DNA of 64,000 bases from Isoetes taiwanensis (lineage: Eukaryota; Streptophyta; Lycopodiopsida; Isoetales; Isoetaceae): positions 930,001 to 994,000 of the forward strand of contig JAJEKV010000092.1 of the NCBI GenBank assembly GCA_021234155.1, given 5' to 3'. Made by a program: the position numbers and the translations under genes. Shown piece by piece: positions 34,570-44,149 of the stretch. The notes below the pieces were generated by a model. It was not told where the DNA came from and searched no databases. It saw only the letters and a list, made by a program, of their open reading frames with translations. Position 1 is the first letter of the stretch. Each line of letters opens with the position of its first letter.

Positions 34570-35035
34570 CTGGTACATTCTGCCAAGCATGTACATTTCA
34601 TGTACATAAAATGTACCAAATGTAAGTAACTACATTTAACTATAGCCAAATGTACATGTACATGTTCCTCAATGTACATAAAGGTACATCAGTGTACCCA
34701 GATGTACACTGATGTACCCAGATGTACCCAGGTATCCAGTTAGGGAATGTAGATCTATGCCCAAAAAAAAGCACATATATGTAAAAAATGCACATACTTA
34801 TGAATCCATCTACAGATGCACTCTAAAAATAAATGCATGTACATCTATTTGCAGATGTAGACTCCATTAGAGACATGTACAACTGATACAACTGCAGTCC
34901 AAGCTCAAAAATAAAAGCATCAATAAACAAGCAAATATATGCCTATGTACCTCTGCTTACAGATGTACACTAAAAGTTATACATGTACAAGGAATAGCAA
35001 TGCACTGAAAGCCATACATGTAGAACTATGCAGAT
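34570..35035. repeat. TGTACAT/TGTACCC repeat cluster
   Basis: Many GTACAT and GTACCC cores, including GATGTACCCAGATGTACCC near 34695-34735. It probably lies in an intron of the minus-strand gene. Confidence 0.8.
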
Positions 35036-35223
35036 TACAATAACAAATATGAATTAAGTGAAATATAAGTTTAAATTAGTTGAGAGCAATGCATACCTTT
35101 CACAAAGCAGGGGAAACCAAGCTGAATTCAATGCCCTCATCCCGGATGCAACCTTTTATGTAATTACGTCTTTCATGGACCCGATAACACAAGCGAAAGG
35201 CAATAAGCATCTCTCGCATGGAG

Positions 35224-35800
35224 CTAGCAACAACAAACCAGGTTTGCCAAAGCCTTGGCCACAACAGTACATGAACCTAATGTGATGAACTGCTCTATAG
35301 AAGTAGCTCCTATAGGGTAGGGCCTCGGTGCGAAACAATAGGTCCCCTCTCCCCATGAAATCCAAAATCTGTGAATGCCTTTGCTGAACCAATTCAATGC
35401 AATTAAGTTTTCATTTGCTTGTTCAATTGAGATTTCATGCCTTTCAATTTCTTTAGTTGCTTCCTCGCAAACCAATGTCTAGCTTAGAAGAGTGCTTTGC
35501 TCTTTATCATGTCTACTCATAACCAAGTCTTCCAACTTGTACTTCAACACTCAAACATAACTTGATTTCCAGCAGGGATCCCGGGACAATTTGTCAAATT
35601 CTGTTTTGTCTCATCTATTTTTAAGGCAGTCTGCTGCGGATCTTGGGATAGCATATCCTTTCTACCCTCAATCCGGTGATGACCTTCAATGCATCCCTCC
35701 TTCTTTCTTCCAATGCTTCTACTTCATTCAATAGGTTAGTTTTCTCCTCCAACCCATGCTTAAATAATCGCTTTATTGTGTCAACATCGATCTAGAATAA
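35224..35800 (-). pseudogene. Coiled-coil exons of the transposon's minus-strand gene
   Basis: Minus-strand text DTIKRLFKHGLEEKTNLLNE, VEALEERRRDALKVITGL, and in another block CEEATKEIERHEISIEQANE then NLIALNWFSKGIHRFWI. Heptad-like leucine and glutamate spacing suggests a coiled coil. A stop after RSRLP and frame changes break it. Confidence 0.45.
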
Positions 35801-35856
35801 CCCGGGGGCTCTAATATTCTGCACGCAATCTGATGTCCTGTTTGATAGTTGAGGAT

Positions 35857-36309
35857 TTACCTGTTGTAGGGTCCTCTGTAACGTCTTCGAAATGAGGGTT
35901 TTGGCAAGATCTTTGGCGGTCCTAGCCACGTCCATCCAATCAACAAGCCGCCCCCTTCAAGTGAAGAGCAAATGCTCGCAAAATAGGTAGAAATATAATG
36001 GTTTGTAACCTGTTTCTTGCCATAAACCAATTCATAATATTTAAAAAAATCATCTTTCCATGCGTTATGGATTCTCCCTTCCTTGAATCCTCGTCTGTTT
36101 TTTGGAGCTTCACCCCATACCTCGTTCATAACCATCTCTAGGTTGGGTATGTGGGCCTCTGCATGTTTATCACGGAGGTCTTTGGCTTGGATCACCTCAG
36201 AACCCAAACGTAAACTCCTTGGAGGTAAAAATCCACTGCCGGAAGCACTGGCTTCTTGCTTGGGCTGTGGTGATGAGCAAGCACTCATCTGGGGGCGTTT
36301 TGGGGCCAT
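35857..36309 (-). CDS. Putative first exon of the transposon's minus-strand gene
   Basis: ATG at 36309: MAPKRPQMSACSSPQPKQEA, then SLRLGSEVIQAKDLRDKHAE and FKEGRIHNAWKDDFFKYYEL. The serine/proline-rich start and later structured part suggest a genuine protein N-terminus. A CAG/GT donor is possible at KKQ (about 36008). Function unknown; position suggests it belongs to the ULP-type gene. Confidence 0.45.
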   Translation of the reverse strand: MAPKRPQMSACSSPQPKQEASASGSGFLPPRSLRLGSEVIQAKDLRDKHAEAHIPNLEMVMNEVWGEAPKNRRGFKEGRIHNAWKDDFFKYYELVYGKKQVTNHYISTYFASICSSLEGGGLLIGWTWLGPPKILPKPSFRRRYRGPYNR

Positions 36310-36487
36310 AGCTAGATGAAGAATTCGTGATCGGAATTCAAGCAGAGAAGGCAGGGGCGGGATAGTGAACGAGAGGCAAACCAAGAAAGAATTTGGGAAA
36401 GAATTTCAAAATCCGATAATTGCGGGTTCAGAGTAGTGGATAGCCATTAATCATGGCAGTTACTAGCGGATCATGATGACAGTTATT

Positions 36488-36530
36488 CCAAAAATGTGCA
36501 TTTTGTACATATGTATATGTACAAAAAGGG
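36488..36530. repeat. TGTACAT cluster, right subterminal
   Basis: TTTTGTACATATGTATATGTACAAAA is an inverted repeat centred on ATATGTATAT, 20 bp inside the right TIR. Confidence 0.8.
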
Positions 36531-36542
36531 CTACATTTATAG

Positions 36543-36564
36543 ACACCCTTTCATGCTTTTACCC
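36543..36564 (-). repeat. Right terminal inverted repeat
   Basis: Reverse complement matches 25609-25630 with one mismatch. Followed by TSD GACG. Confidence 0.85.
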
Positions 36565-36568
36565 GACG

Positions 36569-37442
36569 ACTAGGCTTATAGTTGAGGAAGTCCTTTGGTA
36601 GTCGGCCGGTTTTGTGTCTCTCGCGAGTCCCTTCCCAGAATTCAAGACATATAGCTATAGACAATTTTTTGCTGTAAATTCTGTGGTTCTGCTTTCATGA
36701 TATCCAGTTTGAGAGGTGGGAAGCAGTTAACAAAGTTAATATAATGAGCATATGTTCAAAATAATAAAAATCGTGCATGTAAAGGATATGGGACACATGT
36801 TACGATTAAGTTTCTGAAATAAAGGCCTATAATGGAGATAGACGTTTCAGCTTCAAACTCGTATTAAAACTTAATGGGTATATCCTTATAAAGTTCATAA
36901 CAGGATCACAGTTCATGAATACCGTGTTTAAAAACAAATTAGTTGGCAATGGTCTAGCGATGTGACTTTCATAAAAGGACATGGATACATGAGAACATAA
37001 AGGATTAATGGATATATTTGGCAATACTTACATGTTTGATATAGAAACAAAGTTTAAAATGAAATGCACTTATTTGCTCCAAACGCACTTCAAAAGGAAT
37101 CTTTGAAAGATTCCATAAAATTCCCCTAAAAAAGGCCATTTTTAAGGTGTGACAATTTAGGTAATTTAGGTACCCTTTTTGAGGGGTTGATTGAACATAA
37201 CTTCCATGCAAAAATTTTAAATAGCAATTTTCATCCTCCTAATTTAGAACAAAAAATAGTTACTTATATAAAGTGTAGCAAAAAAGGGGCAATAAAAAAA
37301 ATAGCAAGGGTAGTAGATTGACAAAGAAGTGATATATTCAAGGTTGTGAAAATTGTACAAAATTATGAATAAAATTGTCAAAAATATAGGACATTTTGAC
37401 AAACACTCATCACCTGCACTTTCTGTTCTTTACATGTTCGAG
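36569..37442. other. No gene; may include the end of the neighbouring element
   Basis: AT-rich sequence without domain signatures. I looked for terminal repeats matching the far side of the 37443-40738 element and found none. Confidence 0.35.
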
Positions 37443-40400
37443 TCATCGGACAAACTTACATTTTGCAGCAATATCAGGATACATCTCATCCTCAGACTCA
37501 TTTAATCCCTGATCACTTGAGACCTCATCCTCAGCTTCACTCTCAAAACTGGATGTACTCGAACGATCTTCTTTCTCACTGTCTACAAGTGAGTCTTCAT
37601 CATCATTTTTTTTTGCCACCTTTCTAGGTTGTTTGTCTAATCCACATGCCAACCTTATTAAAGTTTGAGTGACCATGCGTAACTTATTAGCAGCAGTCAG
37701 AACAAAGTCATATGCAAGAACCTTTACTTCAGCTAGATCTATGACAGCAGTGTTTGCTTTGGACTTTGCTCTCTTTCCCACTCCTATTTTTACCATCTCC
37801 AAAGTATAACTCCCACTGAAAGCATTGGCAGCATTTGTTCTCATCCAGTGCACTTTTAATTGAGTGGGAATTCCATCCTCTCTTGTTACCTCCAGTACTT
37901 TAGCTAGCCAGAATGGCTTCCCAGATTCATCATTATCAGCTGGGACAGCTATGAGCATTCCTTTCTGAATCTCTGAGACTGAACCGGAGACTCGAGCAAC
38001 TTGTTGTGCCGTGCGTCTGGGGCCAGTGTACATGACTCTGTCATCTTCATCTGAGCTAGCCATTATCTCTACATGTTCCTCTTGATTCTCAACTTGCACA
38101 GGGAGAGTTTGCCTAGATGGCCAGTTGAATGTAACTGGTCTTCGACCTTGTAATGAAGCTTGCAACATGTCACGTTGCCGAGAAAAAAACTGAGGCCACC
38201 ATAAAGCATCTGCCCCCAAAGTGGTTAGAGCATAACTGAATACTTGTCTCAATATAATCCAATGATTTGTTTGAGTCAAATGCTCTTCCCTCCTTTTTAC
38301 TCTTTATGATTTCTTTCAAGCTTTTTAGAGGCATTTGCTCTGCAGAGAGCATAGAACTAGTATTGGGGATGGTGCGAATGAATTGAATACTTGTTGCTGG
38401 CTGCCACTGCAAGGATGTGGCATATTTCTTTCCTTGTAAGATGGCCTTGCCATCTACAAGTGAAATTTTGATCTGATGCTGAAATGTAATGTTTCTCAAG
38501 GGCTCAATAGCGCAGTGACCTAGTTGATCTCTCCGAAAAATCCATTCCTTGAAATCATAAGTTTCTTCTAATAACTCGATGTCTGGACGAGGATTGTAGG
38601 AATCTTGGATAACCTCAATCATTGCTGGTAGGCTGAGAGCTTTTTTTCGAGCAAGACGTTTAGAGAACCTACTGAACATCTGATCAATTTGATCGTGTGT
38701 ATGACCAACAAGCAGGAAACCAATCTTCACCTTCTTGAAGATTTGTTTCTCAACTAGCATAGCACAGTAAGCAAACAAGGCCTGATTCTTATTTTCTCTT
38801 GTCGTGTTGTCTAGCTGAAGATATAGAACCGGTGGTATATGTTCTAGATTAGAAAGAAGCTTATTCAATATTGTGATAGTGAGATTTGGATCAGCATGAA
38901 TGTTTGGATAGTTCAAAAATGCCTTGCAAGATAGTTTTCCATTAAATACCATAGCACCAACAACATGCAGGTGTATGAAATCTTCTTCAGCAGCATCCTT
39001 AGGCACATTGACAAAATGTGGTAGGGTGGTCTTCTTCTGGTCCATTCCATCAATAACAACCGATATGTAGTTGAGTGGTTGTTCCAGTGCTTTTTTCCTA
39101 TGTTTTGTCAATTTTCTCCTTTCCAAAGATTGTTGTTCTCTGTGCTTGTTCAGCTTCTCTTTCAATTCATCTGAAATGAAAATATGTTCAGGAAAGAACC
39201 TATTTTTAAGTAGAACTAGGCAAGAACATGTTTTGGAAGCTTACTTTAAGTGTGAAGTGTCCTTGCATTTTGTCTCTGAGCTTTTAATTCAGAGCATGTA
39301 GCACAAACAGACATCCGGTGCTTTCTAGGAATGGACACGCGAGAAAACTCTTTTTTCCAGAGCACAGTGAAGTAAGAGTAGCAGACATGGCGTTCTCCAG
39401 CCTCAACACACATATCCTTATAACTATCGTAGACTTCACGTTTCGTGAAGTTGTCACTCAAGTGGTACATAGGGCTGTTAGGGAGTTTCTCGCATGACTC
39501 CTTGAAGAAACCTTCCATCTAGGAAACACATTGAAGGGCATGAATTCTGGATATACCTCCTGAATGGCAGTAGTCATTAATGCCTGGATTCTTATCAAGC
39601 CCTTTCTTCAGGCGGTCAAGTCGTTTGCTGCCTAAAGCATGAATCAATTTAAAGGCTGTTTGACAGACGGTGTGGCCACCAGCTGTGTAAGTAAACCTTT
39701 CACCATAATCTGGCCTAATATTGAAGGCTAAGTAGCCCCTTTGGTCTAACAGAGTCATTGAACTGTAACTATCACGAATCAACCTCAATTCCTTTAGTCC
39801 AATCTTAAGCAAACAACGTTGAGAACAACAGTGCTTTGTATGTGTTGCCCTCAAGTGAGCCTCGTCCATGAGTTTCTTTCTTCTTTGGGTTGTACATGCT
39901 TTCTTGTGTAAGTTTCGCTTAAGATTCTTACTTGCAGGAGCTTTGAATTCGAACATAAAGTCTTGTGGCTTTGGTAGATCTTCGTCTGAGAGATCAACAT
40001 GAGGTGTTTCTTCGTCTGAGAGATCAACATGAGGTGTACTAGTAGATGTTGAGAGGTTTGGTGTGGGCAAGTCCTGGGGGGAGGTGCTTTCCCTCTCTCT
40101 GGGAATAAGTAATCGAGGTTGGTGACGTAATTGACCAGCTCCTGAAGTGTCGTAGAACACAGGAGTTGCGTGGCGCTGACTGCTCCCACTTGCTGTAGTA
40201 CCAATTAGCGAAATGGATGGAGTTGGCGTGATTTGCCTCTAGGGAGGCAGCCTACAGTGGACTATGGGAGACGAGGTAGTCTGAGCTCTGTAGCCTGTGG
40301 TGGAGTAAAACGCATTGGTGGGGGCAAACGACGTTCGGGAGCAGGGTGTGGTGGAGTAAATTGAACTGGTGGTGGAAGCCGAGGTGGTCGTGGTGGAGTA

Positions 40401-40546
40401 AACTGAACAGAGCTGGGGGTTTGAATATCGGAGGCAGAATTTTCGTGGCTACTTCCTGGTGTCAGTTGAGGAGGTGTGAAAGTCATTGCAGGAGGAAGCC
40501 TGCGAACAGGAGTTAGAGGGTCTGCAGTTCTTTTCTCTCGGGCCAT
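37443..40546 (-). pseudogene. DUF7869-like transposase gene with Pro-rich N-terminus, BAH-like and acidic C-terminus
   Basis: From ATG 40546: a proline-rich part with the motif [VM][QR]FTPP four times; LSDE acidic repeats; CCSQRCLLKIGLKELRLIRD; then DNFTKREVYDSYKDMCVEAG and a Cys motif SVCATCSELKAQ. After an intron (about 39171-39239) comes VIDGMDQKKTTLPHF, LYLQLDNTTRENKNQALFAY and KIGFLLVGHTHDQIDQMFSR, the QLDN...N and GHTH...D text typical of DUF7869, a transposase-like domain. The C-terminal part has KPFWLAKVLEVTRED (BAH-like) and an acidic tail. Defects: TAG at 39519-39521, a TAA just before the intron donor, a shift near 38170-38279 and breaks near 40205-40262. Otherwise well preserved. 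Confidence 0.72.
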
Positions 40547-40569
40547 ACTCAGAAAGTTAGCGTCACACT

Positions 40570-40738
40570 GTATAAATTTATACGACAGAAAAGCAGACGG
40601 TATAAATTTATACAGAGATGGTATAAATTTGTACAGAGAAGGGAAACTTGAAGCGGCAGACTGTATAAATTTATACAGAGATGGTATAAATTTATACAAA
40701 GGAGGGCAATATAGAACAGAAACGGTATAAATTTATAC
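40570..40738. promoter_or_regulatory. Six phased copies of palindrome GTATAAATTTATAC
   Basis: Copies start at 40570, 40600, 40621 (one mismatch: TTTGTAC), 40663, 40684 and 40725. The steps are 30, 21, 42, 21 and 41 bp, near 3, 2, 4, 2 and 4 helical turns. The array begins 24 bp upstream of the putative transposase ATG (40546). Probably binding sites for the transposase or a repressor, or subterminal repeats. Confidence 0.85.
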
Positions 40739-41668
40739 GATGGGGATTGACCCATATAGATGTCACAGCTAGTAGGTTGCTGCCCAGGCTAGTGTGGACT
40801 GGATTTGTTTTTTTTTTTATATTTCCATGTTTATGGTCTTAATAAATTTTGGGACTTGTAGTTGGACTTGCCAATTGCACGAATACACTAGGATAAAACC
40901 TAGATGGACGTAATGTGAAAATTGTCAAATTTAATACCTTGAAGTTGAAGATATTCTCCTTTGAAGTTGGAGATATTCGCCCTTATTAAATAATAAAGCA
41001 TTGGCAGGCATTTTCTTTAAAGCAGGATAGACACTTGGCTTTTTGACAAGCAGATGGGCTTGCATGCATCTTCTATCAGCTGAGTGTAACCTTCCTTGAC
41101 AGTTAGTCATAACTTGAATGTAACCTAACTTGGGCAGCAAGACATAACTTTGGACGCATCTTCCAGGCAATATGTTTCTAGTTTAATAATTGAGTGGTTT
41201 GTTTACCACTAAGGGATGTTTATGGTCTTAATAGATATTGGGACTTGTAGTTGGGCTTGCCAATTGCATGAATACACAAGGATAAAACGTAGATGGATAT
41301 CTAAGTGATACTTATGCTTAGGCATGAAGGCTTTTGCTTATGCCTGTAGTCTTTGGACTGTAATAGGATACGCGCAGATGCATAAATCTAAAGTTGGTAT
41401 TTTTACAGGAATAATTCTAAGATATTGTCTTATTGTTAATGAATGTATGACTATAGTTCTAAGGGCAGGGACTTGGCTCACTTGGGCTATACTTTGAAAC
41501 GATTTTAATACACCAAATGGTGAACACACCAGTATTTGTAACTTGGATATGGGTTTTAATTATTTATGATTTAGGCATGTAATGGCTCCTACAGTATTGC
41601 CAAGGTTTAACAGTTCGTATTCTAACTCCACAAGCTATCGAAGTCTAGTTTAAGGTACAGGCTGACGA
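40739..41668. other. No gene; contains an imperfect direct repeat
   Basis: Repeat units 40830-40915 and 41213-41305 share TGTTTATGGTCTTAATA, GGGACTTGTAGTTGG and GCTTGCCAATTGCA. Nothing else recognisable. Confidence 0.6.
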
Positions 41669-42765
41669 ACCATAGAGATGCTCTACACGAGCAAGGCTGG
41701 GTCCACGGCTTTTAACCCTGACGAAACACCACAAGGATAATACGGCTTGTGCAAAACATCTAATTCAGGTCAGTTGCTGGAGCTTGAGGTGAGAGTTTCT
41801 GACATTACTTTGCCACAGCTGGATGCTTTTATATTCTATAGGCCTTAGACATGAAAGATTAAAGACATGCGTGAGGCCAGGGCTCAGATTCTGGAGCAGT
41901 TGGTAAGATTACATGTCCAAGTCTAGTAAATGAAATCTGTAGTGTATGAGCAATGGGTGGGAATAAATGCCCGAAGGATATATAGAGTAACAGCGATATG
42001 TTTGAGTATTCGGATGAACATGTTTCGCTTACTACCCAGTTAGTTCTAGCTCTGTGGTAACTTTAAAGGAAGAAAGGCTTGCTGTCGAGTTCAGTGCCTG
42101 CATTGAAGTATGGCATACAAATATAGATGATGATGCTAACACAGGAGGTAAACGTCCATGGCAAAATTATCAAGGGGCCAGAGCTCATAAGCAGAATGAT
42201 GAGGAAAGCAGATCTGCTGAATCAAACTTTAGGGATAATATTCCAGATACATAGGATGATGATACTGAATGTGAAATCGAGGGCATTCAGGTTTGGTCAT
42301 GTCATAGTTATTCTTCGATGCTTAAATATTTTTACTACTGGTTCTTGCTTAAAAATACAAGCTGCATAAGGGCAAAAAGGCTTGGCCTTGCAAATATGGT
42401 GTCTGATCAGGCTTTTTTACATATCTGATTTATCCATACCACTTCTTCATTATTTAAGTTAACCACAAGACGACTTTTGACTGCTGCATAATGGTGACCT
42501 CTGGAAGGGGTTTTACATTGGGTTAATGGTTGAATTTAAGCCTAGTGCTTTGATATTATAGGGTACTTTCACTGAAATCTGTTTTGCTTTAACCTTTCTT
42601 GGCTGGTTTTGAACTGAGGGTAAAAAGGCTACAATAGATGATCAGCGAAAAGCTGAGAAACCTAATGTACCTTTTGGCCCCTCACTCATTACCATTCTTA
42701 TGCTAATGTTGTGTTGGTTGGCTGCAGGTACCGGTTTCTCCTCTTATTGTCGTCTTTTTGCGTTC
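41669..42765 (+). repeat. Duplicated gene segment, copy 2
   Basis: Diverged copy of 13979-14925. The coding text is broken here (stops within the stretch corresponding to the 14247-14606 frame), but the final intron-end/exon block CTGCAGGTACCGGTTTCTC is kept. Beyond it the two copies diverge. Confidence 0.75.
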
Positions 42766-43449
42766 ATTTTCATATGCTGACTGAGAAAGAAAGGATTGGC
42801 TATGGAGCACATACTCTGGAATCTGACTCGTGTGAAGATTACATCTGGTTTTTAAGACAGGGAAGAACTACTATATCATGCTTTTGCTTTAAATAGGATA
42901 TTGTTTCCATGGATCAGGCTAGCAGTGTTATTCATTTTCTGATAATGCAGTCTGAACCTTTTTTCTTTGATTTACGAATATCTTTGCCTGTTTGGTGGCT
43001 TAGATTATAAGTCTAGAAATACTGATCATAAACGCGGTATAATGGCAGCATATTGAGATTTCATGTTGAAATGTTTTCAAAATTTGGTCAAACAATGTAA
43101 TGGCATACTGAATATATTCTGAGTTCTATTTGATGGTTTACTGTTCTTTTAAAGTCTCCATAACTTCATTGAGTACACATGCAGATTATGATAAAAGAAA
43201 CAGTGAGGCATGCATTGGCTGAATGCTAGTTGGAAGCATTAAAAGGGGTCGACTGCATAGGCAAATGCATAGCGACCATCATGTGCATGGAAAACTAAGT
43301 GGACATAATGATAGTGGTCTTAGCATGCATAAATGTAAAGACAGGCATGCATGGTGTAAAGCTTAAGACTACATGATAAATAAAGTTTATCTGTAATTCT
43401 ACATGCGCTAAAAAATATTCTTAACCACAAAGGACACAAAACCGGCCGA
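42766..43449. other. No recognisable gene
   Basis: AT-rich, no domain or repeat seen. Confidence 0.35.
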
Positions 43450-43584
43450 TATAGATAGGCTTGTCATTCATCACAGCAACAGTATACAATGTTTGAAGAA
43501 TAGAGAGGGGTAGCCGACCATAGGAACAATATCGGGCTACCCCGGAAACAAAAGAAATGTGCACAGGCAGTATAGAAGGGTAAT

Positions 43585-43661
43585 GGCGACAACTTCTCGT
43601 CGGGATAAAAAACCCCGCCCTTTCGGGTTTTCGAGGAAAACCCTAATGAGAAATGGTCGCC
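43585..43661 (-). repeat. 77-nt nested hairpin block, copy 2
   Basis: Same length as 22487-22563. The inner hairpin GGGTTTTC/GAAAACCC is identical. The outer stem keeps 13 Watson-Crick pairs of 16 plus one wobble. Confidence 0.8.
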
Positions 43662-43829
43662 AACAACCTTGAATGTGTTGCCTGGAGAACCGAAGGAGAT
43701 GGGTCGATGGCGAAGCCAAAAAAAGCAGGACCTCTGAATATGGCGTAAAACCTGCAAGCAACACAAAAAACTCTAAAAAACACCCGTGAATGGTTAGAGA
43801 AAATCAAACATGTAGCAGAAAAAGAGAGC

Positions 43830-44100
43830 AACACCCAATAGGGTGGAGAACAGCATCACCCAACGGGTGGAAAACAATTACGTAAAAAGAAATATGCGTC
43901 ACCCTCGAGGTGGAAATAAACAGCATCACCCGCAGACCTGGAGATAGCATCACCCATAGGGTGGAGAAAAGCGTCACCCAACGGGTGGATAACAATCATG
44001 TAAAAAGAAATATGTGTCACCCTCGAGGTGGAAATAAACAGCATCACCCGGAGGGTGGAGAAAAAGCGTCACCCAGCAGGCGGAAGAGAACATGAGAATT
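43830..44100 (-). repeat. Hairpin array, longer copy
   Basis: About eight CACCC-loop-GGGTG units, with loops such as AATA, AAC, ATA, CTCGAG-type and GGA, each followed or preceded by GCATC/GCGTC. A 120-bp sub-unit is itself duplicated (AACAATTACGTAAAAAG / AACAATCATGTAAAAAG). Confidence 0.85.
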
Positions 44101-44149
44101 TGCAACACCATCAAGGTGGAAATAAACCGCACCACCCACAAAAAATGGT

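Larger units (their letters stand above)
25609..36564. mobile_element. DNA transposon with TIRs, TSD GACG, transposase relic, ULP-like and FCP1-like cargo
   Basis: The left end 25609-25630 and the reverse complement of 36543-36564 share 22 bp with one mismatch: GGGTAAAAGC, A, C/T, then GAAAGGGTGT. Immediately outside both ends is GACG (25605-25608 and 36565-36568), a 4-bp target duplication. Inside lie a plus-strand transposase relic (about 25926-29000), and on the minus strand an FCP1-like phosphatase frame (29943-30767) and a multi-exon gene with a Ulp1-like end (30945-36309). TGTACA-rich clusters occur just inside both ends and at internal junctions. A solo LTR is nested at 32750-34364; without it the element is 9.3 kb. 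A 4-bp TSD is known for the Sola superfamily, but I cannot assign this element. Confidence 0.82.
43450..44110 (-). repeat. Unclassified hairpin-rich repeat element, copy 2 (inverted)
   Basis: Reverse complement of 22020-22690: tail TTGTCATTCATCACAG at 43462, the 77-nt block at 43585-43661, and the hairpin array at 43830-44100. Confidence 0.85.

Noticed and set aside
40262-40755. Repeated peptide YKFI-PSL-YKFI in minus and plus frames
   Set aside because: It is only the translation of the GTATAAATTTATAC palindromes.
36569-40760. Search for TIRs of the DUF7869 element
   Set aside because: GGGTCAATC near the right side and GGGGTTGATTG near 37187 looked suggestive but do not align as an inverted pair of useful length.
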